NCBI GenBank assembly: GCA_036406615.1
Contig: DASXAQ010000040.1
Span: forward strand, 1 to 40,661
Source: DASXAQ01 sp036406615
GTDB taxonomy: Bacteria; Actinomycetota; UBA4738
Direction of reading: 5' to 3'
DNA: 40,661 nucleotides
Shown: positions 32,290 through 39,567 of the stretch, one piece after another
Layout of the letters: each line of letters starts with the position of its first letter
Numbering within the stretch: position 1 is the first letter of the stretch
Made by a program: the position numbers and the translations under genes
The notes under the pieces: generated by a model
Database searches by the model: none
Told to the model about the DNA's origin: nothing
What the model saw: the letters and a program-made list of their open reading frames with translations, nothing else

Positions 32290-33234
32290 GTGGAGCCCGT
32301 TACGGCGTCGGTGCCCGAACCGCTGCGGCTGATCGCGCGCCCCGGCGACGGGGGAGGCGCGGTCGCGCGGGAGTTGCCGGTCGTGGAGTCCGTGCTGCGC
32401 AAGCTCGCGGTGGCATTCGAGGTCGCGCTCGCGCCGGGGCCCGGGGACGCCGAGCGCGAGGCACGCCGAGCCTTGGCGAGCGGCCGGCGCAAGCTGGTGG
32501 CGATCGGCGCGGACCGCACGGTCAGAGAGGTCGTCGCCGGCATGATGGCCGCGCCCGAGGGGTCGGCGCGGCCGGAGCTCGCGGTGCTGGCCGGGGGGTC
32601 CGGGTGCGACTTCGTGCGAACGTTCGGGCTTCCGGAGGACACGTCGGCGGCAGCCGCCCGCCTGCCAGATTCCGTGGCCTACCCGATCGACGTCGCGCGC
32701 ATCTCGGTGCGCGATCCGTCCGGCGGGGAACGCGTCACGCACTTCGCCGGGATCGCGGAGGCCGGGCTGTCCGGGCTCGTGCAGCGCCGCGCGGATCGCG
32801 CCGTGGAGCGCCGGCCGGCGCGCGCGCGCCGGCGCGCCTACTTCGTCGCCTTCTGGCGAACGATGGCCCGATACGCGGCGCCGACGATGCGTGTCGACGT
32901 CGCGGCGCGAACGTTTCGCGGTCGCGCCCACAACGTGGTGGTCGGCAACTGCCAGTTCGCGCGCGAGGGGATCCGCGTGTCGCCGCGGTCGTTCCCCGGC
33001 GACGGGCTGTTCGAGGTGCTCGTGTACCACGGCCCGAAGTCGGATGCGTTCACGTTGCTGCCCAGGATGTTTCGCGGCGAGCAGGTCCCGCACCCGAACA
33101 TCGAGGAGTTGCGCGGACGCCGGATCCGGGTTGAGGCCGACCCTCCGCAGTGGGTGCAGGCCGACGGCGAGGCGCTCGGGCTCACGCCGATGGTCGTGGA
33201 GCTGATCCCCGAGGCGATCACGCTGCGCGTCTGA
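32290..33234 (+). CDS. Diacylglycerol/lipid kinase family protein with degenerate nucleotide motif
   Basis: The protein (about 314 aa) matches the DAGK/LCB5 lipid kinase fold, with LAVLAGGSGCDFVRTFGLP (about 97-115), the VVVGNCQFAREGIRVSP beta-sandwich segment, PGDGLFEVLVYHG and a QADGEALG C-terminal box. The usual ATP motif GGDGT is changed to GADRT (73-77), so activity or nucleotide use may differ. It starts 10 nt after helY (GTG 32290; GTG 32311 is an alternative) and is likely co-transcribed with it. Confidence 0.8.
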   Translation: MEPVTASVPEPLRLIARPGDGGGAVARELPVVESVLRKLAVAFEVALAPGPGDAEREARRALASGRRKLVAIGADRTVREVVAGMMAAPEGSARPELAVLAGGSGCDFVRTFGLPEDTSAAAARLPDSVAYPIDVARISVRDPSGGERVTHFAGIAEAGLSGLVQRRADRAVERRPARARRRAYFVAFWRTMARYAAPTMRVDVAARTFRGRAHNVVVGNCQFAREGIRVSPRSFPGDGLFEVLVYHGPKSDAFTLLPRMFRGEQVPHPNIEELRGRRIRVEADPPQWVQADGEALGLTPMVVELIPEAITLRV

Positions 33235-33283
33235 ACCCGGTCCCGCCCCGCCGGGCCGCCGACCCCGGCCCACCGGCCGCCGG

Positions 33284-33289
33284 TATCAT
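33284..33289 (+). promoter_or_regulatory. -10 element TATCAT, leaderless start of the M24 peptidase gene
   Basis: TATCAT, 7 nt, then ATG 33297. Confidence 0.5.
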
Positions 33290-33296
33290 CCGCTGC

Positions 33297-34394
33297 ATGG
33301 CGCACGACCACGCCGGCCGCGTCGGCCGGGCCCTGGCTCTGGCGGCAGCCGCCGACCTCGACACGCTGGTCGTCGCGCCGGGGCCGGACCTCGTCTACCT
33401 GGCCGGCTACGACGCGCCGCCGCTCGAACGGCTCACCGCGTTGGTCCTTCGTCCGCCGGACCTGGCCGTCCTGCTCGTGCCCGCGCTCGAGCGCCCCCGC
33501 GCCATGACGGCCGGCGCCGGCGACGTCGCGGAGCTCGCGGCCTGGGATGACGGGGACGACCCGTACGAGCGCGTGCGCGCGCTGGCCCCCGGCGCCCGGC
33601 GCGTGGCTGTGTCGGACCGTCTGTGGGCAACCCACGTGCTCGGGCTGCAGGTGGCCATCCCGCCGGCCACGTTCGACCGGGCCGGCCCGCTGCTGTCGCC
33701 GCTTCGCGCGGTGAAGGACGACGGCGAGGTCGACGCCCTGGCTCGCGCCGGCGCCGGCGCGGACGCGGCGTTCGCCGCGATCGTGACCGAGCGGTTCGAG
33801 GGCCGAGCCGAGACCGACGTCGCGCGGTCGCTGGGCCGCAACCTGGTGGCCAACGGGCACGAATCGGTCGGCTTCACGATCGTGGCGTCGGGGCCGAACG
33901 GCGCGTCGCCCCACCACGAGGCCGGCGATCGCGTGATCCGGGCCGGGGACGCCGTGGTGATGGACTTCGGCGGGAAGGTCGGCGGCTACGGCTCGGACAT
34001 CACCCGCACGGTCTTCGTGGGAGAGCCTTCCGATCACGACGCGCGCGTGTACGAGACGGTGCGGGCCGCGCAGCAGGCCGCGTTCGAGGCCGCGCGCGCC
34101 GGCGTGGCCGGCCAGGACGTCGATCTCGCGGCCCGGCGGGTGATCGAGCGGGCGGGGTTCGGCCCGGAATTCGTGCATCGAACCGGGCACGGCATCGGCC
34201 TGGAGGAGCACGAGGATCCGTACCTGGTGAGCGGCAACGCCGAACCGCTCGTGCCCGGCAACTGCTTCTCGATCGAGCCGGGCATCTACCTCGAGGGGCG
34301 CATGGGCGTGCGGATCGAAGACATCGTTCACCTGACGGACCAGGGGCCGCGCCGACTGAACGAGGCACCGCGCGAGCTGACGGTGGTGGCATGA
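33297..34394 (+). CDS. M24-family Xaa-Pro aminopeptidase/dipeptidase
   Basis: This metallopeptidase (365 aa) has the creatinase-like N-terminal domain (1-135) and the pita-bread catalytic domain. All five metal ligands are visible: D223 (VVMDFGGK), D234 (GSDITRT), H298 (RTGHGIG), E327 (SIEPGIY) and E341 (VRIEDIV). Such enzymes remove residues before proline or split Xaa-Pro dipeptides, which fits downstream processing of proteasome products; M. tuberculosis has pepE in the same neighbourhood. Monocistronic, with its own -10 element and a hairpin downstream. Confidence 0.9.
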   Translation: MAHDHAGRVGRALALAAAADLDTLVVAPGPDLVYLAGYDAPPLERLTALVLRPPDLAVLLVPALERPRAMTAGAGDVAELAAWDDGDDPYERVRALAPGARRVAVSDRLWATHVLGLQVAIPPATFDRAGPLLSPLRAVKDDGEVDALARAGAGADAAFAAIVTERFEGRAETDVARSLGRNLVANGHESVGFTIVASGPNGASPHHEAGDRVIRAGDAVVMDFGGKVGGYGSDITRTVFVGEPSDHDARVYETVRAAQQAAFEAARAGVAGQDVDLAARRVIERAGFGPEFVHRTGHGIGLEEHEDPYLVSGNAEPLVPGNCFSIEPGIYLEGRMGVRIEDIVHLTDQGPRRLNEAPRELTVVA

Positions 34395-34408
34395 AGGTCG
34401 CGATTCGA

Positions 34409-34432
34409 TCCGGGCTCAAGTCCGCGCCCGGA
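34409..34432 (+). terminator. Hairpin after the M24 peptidase gene
   Basis: TCCGGGC (34409-34415) pairs perfectly with GCCCGGA (34426-34432) around a 10-nt loop, 15 nt after the stop codon. There is no T-tract. Confidence 0.45.
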
Positions 34433-34441
34433 CGTGCGCGA

Positions 34442-34477
34442 TAACCTACGGGGGAGTAACCTACGCATGAGTAGGTT
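34442..34477. promoter_or_regulatory. Compound operator: direct repeat TAACCTACG plus inverted repeat AACCTAC/GTAGGTT
   Basis: TAACCTACG occurs at 34442-34450 and again, 15 bp on, at 34457-34465. The second copy forms a perfect inverted repeat AACCTAC-N6-GTAGGTT (34458-34477). The right arm contains TAGGTT, a possible -10 for the acyl-CoA dehydrogenase gene, so a bound regulator (TetR-like dimers are typical for such genes) would block the promoter. Confidence 0.6.
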
Positions 34478-34499
34478 GTGATTCCGAGGAGGGCACCCC

Positions 34500-35675
34500 A
34501 TGGCGGTTCTGGACATCCCCGAGGAGCTGGCGGACCTGCGTGGGAGCCTGCGGCAATTCATCGACCGGGAGATCCGCCCGGTCGAAGAGGCCCATCGCGT
34601 GGAGATCAACGAGACCGGCACGTTCGACGGCATCCGCCCGGAGAAGCTGAAGCTGCGCCGGCGCTCGGCCGAGCTGGGGTTCTGGACCCTGCACATGCCC
34701 GAGGATGTCGGGGGCGGCGGCCTCTCGTACCTGGGGCAGGTGCTGCTGCACGAGGAGGCGAGCCGCCACGGCCTCACGCTGGCGATGTTCGAGTCGATCT
34801 TCCCGGTCGTGACCGGCCCGACGCCCATCTACGTCGACTGCACGCCCGATCAGCGCGAGCGCTACCTGGACCCGCTCATGCGGGCCGAGGTGATCACGTG
34901 CTTCGCGCTCACGGAGCCCGAGGCGGGCTCGGACGCCACCAGGATCCGAACGAAGGCCGAGCGCGCCGAGGGCGGCTGGGTGCTGAACGGACGCAAGCAC
35001 TTCATCACCGGCGGCGAGCACGCCGACTTCGCGCTGGTGTTCGCCGTCACGGACGGCGAGAAGCGCGCGCACGGCGGCATCACGGCGTTCTTCGTCGAGC
35101 GCGACACGCCGGGGTACACGGTGAGCCGCATCCAGCGCACCATGTCCCCGTTCCAGAACCCGGCGGAGCTGACGTTCGAGAACGTCCAGGTCCCGGACTC
35201 CCAGGTGCTCGGGCAGGTCGGATTCGGCTTCTACTCGGCGGTGCGCGGCATCAACGGCGCGCGTCTGCAGATCGCCGCGGCGGCGCTCGGCATCGCCTCG
35301 TACGTGCTGGAGCGCTCGCTGGAGTACGCGAAGACGCGCGTCGCGTTCGAGCAACCCATCGGGAAGAACCAGTTCGTCCAGGGGATGCTCGTCGACTCGC
35401 ACGCGGAGCTCGAGCAGGCGCGCCTGCTCGTGTACAAGTGCGCGGCCGACATCGACGCCGGCGCCGATGGACGGCGCGAGGCGGCCCTGGCCAAGCTCGT
35501 CGCCACCGAGATGGTCGGGCGCGTGGCCGACCGCGCGATCCAGGTGCACGGGGGGACCGGGTTCATGAGCGAGATGGGCCTGGAGTCCTGGTACCGCGAC
35601 GTGCGGGCGATGCGCCTGTACGAGGGGACCAGCGAGATCCTGCGCTCGAACGTCGCCAAGACCCTCGGTCTGTAG
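34500..35675 (+). CDS. Acyl-CoA dehydrogenase (first of two)
   Basis: This FAD-dependent enzyme introduces a double bond at C2-C3 of an acyl-CoA. 391 aa. Motifs: CFALTEPEAGSDATRIRTKA (FAD/substrate site, about 137-156), KHFITGGEHADFALVF and, near the end, the catalytic Glu in LYEGTSEILRSNVA. Substrate chain length cannot be read from sequence. GAGGAGGG 6-8 nt before ATG 34500 is a strong ribosome binding site, and a compound operator lies just upstream. It converges with cysS at only 18 nt. Confidence 0.92.
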   Translation: MAVLDIPEELADLRGSLRQFIDREIRPVEEAHRVEINETGTFDGIRPEKLKLRRRSAELGFWTLHMPEDVGGGGLSYLGQVLLHEEASRHGLTLAMFESIFPVVTGPTPIYVDCTPDQRERYLDPLMRAEVITCFALTEPEAGSDATRIRTKAERAEGGWVLNGRKHFITGGEHADFALVFAVTDGEKRAHGGITAFFVERDTPGYTVSRIQRTMSPFQNPAELTFENVQVPDSQVLGQVGFGFYSAVRGINGARLQIAAAALGIASYVLERSLEYAKTRVAFEQPIGKNQFVQGMLVDSHAELEQARLLVYKCAADIDAGADGRREAALAKLVATEMVGRVADRAIQVHGGTGFMSEMGLESWYRDVRAMRLYEGTSEILRSNVAKTLGL

Positions 35676-35693
35676 CCGGCCCTCGCGATCCCG

Positions 35694-37109
35694 TCAGCGG
35701 CGGGGTCGAACTTTCGTGCCCTCCGCCGTGTCCATGACCTCGAGGCCCATGCCGGTGAGTCGATCGCGGATCGTGTCGGCCTCGGCGAAATCCCTCGCGG
35801 CGCGCGCCTCGTCGCGGCGGCGCACGAGGTCCGCCATCTCGTCCGAGGGCGTCCAGGCTTCCTGGGCGATGCGCTCCAGATCCAGGCCAAGCACCTGGTC
35901 CCACGTGCGAAACAGCGCGTGCTTCTCCCAGGGCGGGAGCGGCGCCGACGCGGCCTCGTCGAGCACGACGAGCGCGGCCGGCATGTCCAGGTCGTCGGAG
36001 ACCGCGTCGCGGAACCGCCGGTCGAGGTCCGTGCCGTGTTGCCCGAGCGGCCGGAGCGCCCCGTCGTCGCCGGATGCGTCCCCCGCCACGGCGGCCTCGG
36101 CCACGCGCTGGCGCAGCGACGTCAGGCGGGCGTTCGCGCCCTCCAGAGCCTCCCAGTTGAAGTTCATCTCGCTGCGGTAGCGCGTCCGCAGGCACAGCAG
36201 CCGGTAGGCCAGCGGGTCGAGCCCGCGCGCGGCCAGGTCGGGCACCCGGATCACGTTGCCCTGCGACTTCGCCATCTTCAACTCGCCCATCTGCAGGAAC
36301 CCGCCGTGCACCCAAATCGAGACGACGGGGTGGCCCGTGTAGCCCTCGGACTGAGCGATCTCGTCCTCGTGGTGGGGGAACTTGTTGTCGTTGCCCCCGG
36401 TGTGCACGTCGAACCGGTCGCCGAGCAGGTCCATCGACATCGCCGAGCATTCGATGTGCCAGCCGGGGTAGCCCTCGCCCCACGGGCTCGGCCACTTCAG
36501 CAGCCGGTTGGGCCCGGCGTGCTTCCAGAGCGCGAAGTCGGCCGCGTGGCGCTTGTTCGGGTCGATCTCCACCTCCTGGCGGTGACCGGCCCGCAGCGCC
36601 TCGAGCGTGTTGCCGGACAGCTTGCCGTACTCAGGGAACGTCGTGACGTCGTAGTAGACGGTGCCGCCGACCTCGTACGCGTGGCCGTTGGCGATCAGGC
36701 CCTCGATGATGCGGATCATCTGCGGGATGTACGACGTGGCGCGCGGGTACACGTCGGCCCGTCCGATGTTGAGCAGGTCGCCGTCGGACAGGAACGCGTC
36801 CGTGTACTTCTCGGCGATCTGGTCGGGCGAGAGCCCCTCGTCGTCCTGCGCGAGCTCCATCTTGTCGCGGCCCGAGTCGGACACCTCGTCGGTCATGTGG
36901 CCAACGTCGGTGATGTTCATGACCAGGAACGCGTCCAGCCCCTCGAACCGAGCGACGCGGCGGATCAGGTCGCCGAGCATGAACGAACGGAAGTTGCCGA
37001 TGTGGATGTAGCGGTAGACGGTCGGCCCGCAGGAGTAGATCTTGACGGTGCCGCCGTCGACCGGCTTGACCTCCTCGACCTGCCGCGACAGGGAGCTGTA
37101 CAGACGCAT
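35694..37109 (-). CDS. cysS: Cysteinyl-tRNA synthetase
   Basis: This class I synthetase (471 aa) charges tRNA-Cys. The HIGH motif is HIGN (36-39) and the KMSKS motif is KMAKS in MAKSQGNVIRV. Zinc ligands include C27 (CGPTVY), the Cys of HIECSAM and the HHEDE histidine. CGPTVY and the full-length C-terminus indicate CysS rather than the mycothiol ligase MshC. ATG 37109 lies 7 nt after TAGACT. The gene is divergent from the second acyl-CoA dehydrogenase. Confidence 0.95.
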   Translation of the reverse strand: MRLYSSLSRQVEEVKPVDGGTVKIYSCGPTVYRYIHIGNFRSFMLGDLIRRVARFEGLDAFLVMNITDVGHMTDEVSDSGRDKMELAQDDEGLSPDQIAEKYTDAFLSDGDLLNIGRADVYPRATSYIPQMIRIIEGLIANGHAYEVGGTVYYDVTTFPEYGKLSGNTLEALRAGHRQEVEIDPNKRHAADFALWKHAGPNRLLKWPSPWGEGYPGWHIECSAMSMDLLGDRFDVHTGGNDNKFPHHEDEIAQSEGYTGHPVVSIWVHGGFLQMGELKMAKSQGNVIRVPDLAARGLDPLAYRLLCLRTRYRSEMNFNWEALEGANARLTSLRQRVAEAAVAGDASGDDGALRPLGQHGTDLDRRFRDAVSDDLDMPAALVVLDEAASAPLPPWEKHALFRTWDQVLGLDLERIAQEAWTPSDEMADLVRRRDEARAARDFAEADTIRDRLTGMGLEVMDTAEGTKVRPRR

Positions 37110-37116
37110 CCGATGG

Positions 37117-37122
37117 AGTCTA
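37117..37122 (-). promoter_or_regulatory. -10 element TAGACT, leaderless start of cysS
   Basis: On the minus strand TAGACT is followed by 7 nt and ATG 37109. Same hexamer and spacing as at helY. Confidence 0.5.
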
Positions 37123-37151
37123 CCCGCCACCTCGGTGATGACGTCGCGCGA

Positions 37152-37157
37152 TAGGCT
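37152..37157 (+). promoter_or_regulatory. -10 element TAGGCT for the second acyl-CoA dehydrogenase
   Basis: TAGGCT, 9 nt, then GTG 37167. The leader would be absent or a few bases long. Confidence 0.4.
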
Positions 37158-37166
37158 GGGCAGGAC

Positions 37167-38315
37167 GTGGATCGGGACTTCGGCCTCTCGGACGAGCAGC
37201 GCGAGCTGATCGCCGCCGTGCGCGACGTCGCCGGCGAGCGGCTGGGCCCGTCGGCGCCGGACTTCGAGGAGCGAAGCGAATTCCCGCGAGAGCTGTTCGC
37301 GGAGCTGGCGAAGATGGGGTTGGCCGGCATCCCGTACGAGGAGGAGTACGGCGGCGGCGGGCAGCCGTACGTCACGTACCTGGCGGTGCTGGAGGAGATC
37401 GCCTCCGCGTTTCTCTCGCTCGCCGTCACGGTGTCGGTGCACCACCTGGCAGCCTTCGGCATCCACGAGTTCGGCTCGGACGAGCTCAAGAAGCAGTACC
37501 TGCCGAAGCTCTTCTCGGGGGAGTGGCTCGGCGCGTACGCGCTGTCGGAGGCGGCGAGCGGTTCGGATGCCGCCGCGCTTCGGACCCGCGCGGAGCGGAC
37601 CGCCGACGGATGGCGCCTGACCGGAAGCAAGCGCTTCATCACCCACGGCGGCGAGGCGGAGTTCTATCTGGTGATGGCACGAACGGGCGACGAGGGCCCC
37701 AGGGGCATCTCCGCGTTCGCCGTCGAGCGCGGCTGGCCCGGGTTCGAGTTCGGGGCGCTGGAGCGAAAGATGGGCTGGCACGCGTCGCCGATGCGCGAGC
37801 TGATCTTCGAGGGATGCGAGGTGCCGGCGGAGAACTTGATCGGGGAGGAGGGCCAGGGCTTCACGATCGCGCTGTCGGCCCTGGACGCGGGGCGGCTGGG
37901 CATCGCGGCCTGTTCGGTCGGGCTCGCGCGCTCGGCGCTCGAGGCCTCGCAGCGGTTCGCGGCCGAGCGCTCGCAGTTCGGCCGGCCCATCGGCGAGTTC
38001 GAGGGCATCGGGTTCATGCTGGCCGACATGGCGACGCAGACCGAAGCGGCCCGGCGCCTGTACCGCGAGGCCGGGCGCGTGCGCGATGCCGGCCAGGATG
38101 TCTCGCTCGCCGCCTCGATGGCGAAGTTGTTCGCCTCGGACGTCGCGATGCGCGTCACGACCGACGCCGTCCAGGTGCACGGCGGGTACGGCTACATGCG
38201 CGAGTATCCGGTCGAGCGGTACCTGCGCGAGGCCAAGGCCCTGCAGATCGTCGAGGGGACGAACCAGGTGCAGCGCATGGTCATCGGCCGACGCCTGGCC
38301 GGCGCGGCGTCCTGA
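37167..38315 (+). CDS. Acyl-CoA dehydrogenase (second of two)
   Basis: This FAD enzyme has 382 aa. Motifs: YALSEAASGSDAAALRTRAE (about 124-143), KRFITHGGEAEFYLVMART, the family GRLGIAACSVGLARSAL, and VHGGYGYMREYPVERYLREAK. The catalytic Glu is in VEGTNQVQRMVIGRRL. It is distinct from the first copy and closer in style to short-chain/butyryl-CoA dehydrogenases. Starts at GTG 37167. No electron-transfer flavoprotein genes are in the window. Confidence 0.92.
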   Translation: MDRDFGLSDEQRELIAAVRDVAGERLGPSAPDFEERSEFPRELFAELAKMGLAGIPYEEEYGGGGQPYVTYLAVLEEIASAFLSLAVTVSVHHLAAFGIHEFGSDELKKQYLPKLFSGEWLGAYALSEAASGSDAAALRTRAERTADGWRLTGSKRFITHGGEAEFYLVMARTGDEGPRGISAFAVERGWPGFEFGALERKMGWHASPMRELIFEGCEVPAENLIGEEGQGFTIALSALDAGRLGIAACSVGLARSALEASQRFAAERSQFGRPIGEFEGIGFMLADMATQTEAARRLYREAGRVRDAGQDVSLAASMAKLFASDVAMRVTTDAVQVHGGYGYMREYPVERYLREAKALQIVEGTNQVQRMVIGRRLAGAAS

Positions 38316-38372
38316 CGTCCCGGACGGGCGACGGCGGGCCGCGCTGCGATGCCTCGGTCGCCGCGCGACCGA

Positions 38373-38921
38373 TCACGCGGTCGCGCACGCCGACCACATC
38401 CCGACGCCGGCGGCGCGCGCGGTCCGTTCGGCATCGGCGAAGGTCCCTGCCATGCCCGTGTCGGGCGCGACCGGATCGTCGTCGGCGTAGCCCAGTCGCA
38501 CCAGGCTGAGGTTCACGAGCTCGTGTCCGAGGTACACGTAGGCGAGCAGGCGTCCATACGGATCGCGAAGCCGAACGTCGAAGCGCAGCGTGACCGTGCG
38601 GCCCTGGAGACGATCGCGCGTATAGACGGCCGCGGAGTCTGCGAAGCACTCGGCCGGTTCGCGGCCGTGGGCGATCTCCGGCGTGTCCATGCCGATCAGG
38701 CGAACGCGTTCGTCCCGGCCCCGATATCGCACGTGGATCGTGTCGCCGTCCACGACGCTGGTGACGGGCACGACGGCGGGCGGCGCGATCGATACGCCGT
38801 CCGGCGGCCGGGCCGGCGCCGACGGCTGACGGCGAGCGACCGCGCACGCGCCGGCGGGCAGCAGCATGAAGGCTCCGATCAGGAGCACGAACCCCGCGTC
38901 TCGGAGCGGTTGCCGGCGCAC
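38373..38921 (-). CDS. Secreted thermonuclease (SNase/TNase family)
   Basis: This exported nuclease has 182 aa. The N-terminal signal segment (about 9-25) ends PAGAC, a weak lipobox at C26. The SNase domain shows VVDGDTIHV, VRLIGMDTPE (catalytic Arg, Asp and Glu in RxxxxDTPE) and RDPYGRLLAYVYL (second catalytic Arg), followed by LVNLSLVRLGYA. It probably degrades extracellular DNA/RNA. It lies alone between the acyl-CoA dehydrogenase (convergent) and the Lrp-type regulator. Confidence 0.88.
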   Translation of the reverse strand: MRRQPLRDAGFVLLIGAFMLLPAGACAVARRQPSAPARPPDGVSIAPPAVVPVTSVVDGDTIHVRYRGRDERVRLIGMDTPEIAHGREPAECFADSAAVYTRDRLQGRTVTLRFDVRLRDPYGRLLAYVYLGHELVNLSLVRLGYADDDPVAPDTGMAGTFADAERTARAAGVGMWSACATA

Positions 38922-38976
38922 GGACCAACCGTACCGGCCGCCTCTGACACGACGCGCGAGGGCGGCGGCGCGGGGG

Positions 38977-39420
38977 CTACGGAGTGATCGGACGGTGCTC
39001 GAACGGCGTGGAGAGCACGATGGTCGTGCGCGTCTGGACCTCGGCCTTCTCCCGCAGCCGTCGGAGGAAGTCCTCGAGGTCGGAGGTGGTGCGGGTCCGT
39101 ACCTTCAGGATGTAGCTCTCCTCGCCGGCGACCGAGTGGCAGGCCTCGACCTCGTGGAGCTCGCGGACGCGCTCGGGGACGTCGTCGGGCTGGGTGGGAT
39201 CCAGCGGCGTGACCGAGACCAGCGCGGTGACGAACAGGCCGAGCCCCTCGGGGTCCAGCACCGCTCGGTAGCCGCGGATGACGCCGGCAGCCTCGAGCTT
39301 CTTGACCCGCTCGTGGACGCTGGACGTCGACAGGCCGGCGCGGCGGCCGATGTCGGCGAACGTGCCGCGCGCGTCCTCCTGCAGCGCCTGCAGGATCACG
39401 AGGTCCTGGCGGTCGAGCAC
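38977..39420 (-). CDS. Lrp/AsnC-family transcriptional regulator
   Basis: The protein has 147 residues: an N-terminal helix-turn-helix (DRQDLVILQALQEDARGTFADIGRRAGLSTSSVHERVKKLEA in positions about 3-45) and a C-terminal RAM ligand-binding domain (about 65-140). Such regulators respond to amino acids. GTG 39420 is preferred over ATG 39468 because TATCAT lies 6 nt upstream on the minus strand. It is divergent from kamA, the natural target to propose. Confidence 0.9.
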   Translation of the reverse strand: MLDRQDLVILQALQEDARGTFADIGRRAGLSTSSVHERVKKLEAAGVIRGYRAVLDPEGLGLFVTALVSVTPLDPTQPDDVPERVRELHEVEACHSVAGEESYILKVRTRTTSDLEDFLRRLREKAEVQTRTTIVLSTPFEHRPITP

Positions 39421-39426
39421 CCACCC

Positions 39427-39432
39427 ATGATA
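39427..39432 (-). promoter_or_regulatory. -10 element TATCAT, leaderless start of the Lrp/AsnC gene
   Basis: Minus-strand TATCAT, 6 nt, then GTG 39420. It argues for the shorter protein start. Confidence 0.5.
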
Positions 39433-39470
39433 CCCGAGCCGGCCGGAAGAATTGCGGCTCAGAGACATGG

Positions 39471-39499
39471 TTGCCGAAGAAACTTCGTCCGACTACGCT
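39471..39499 (+). promoter_or_regulatory. Promoter TTGCCG-N17-TACGCT for kamA
   Basis: -35 TTGCCG (39471-39476), a 17-nt spacer and -10 TACGCT (39494-39499) predict a start near 39506 and a ~60-nt leader. Confidence 0.5.
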
Positions 39500-39517
39500 A
39501 GGAACAGGAAATTGTTC
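39475..39517. promoter_or_regulatory. Two small palindromes in the kamA promoter region
   Basis: CGAAG-AAA-CTTCG (39475-39487) overlaps the -35/spacer, and GAACA-N6-TGTTC (39502-39517) covers the predicted transcription start. They are candidate binding sites for the divergent Lrp/AsnC protein. Confidence 0.4.
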
Positions 39518-39567
39518 TGAAGGCTTACCCTGCCCGGCCGGCGGGCCGACCTCTCGTGGAGGCCGCG

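Noticed and set aside
35694..37109. Mycothiol ligase MshC instead of CysS
   Set aside because: Motifs CGPTVY and HIGN, KMAKS and full length fit cysteinyl-tRNA synthetase.
39500..39567. Lysine riboswitch in the kamA leader
   Set aside because: The predicted leader is only about 60 nt, too short for a lysine aptamer, and no matching helices were seen.
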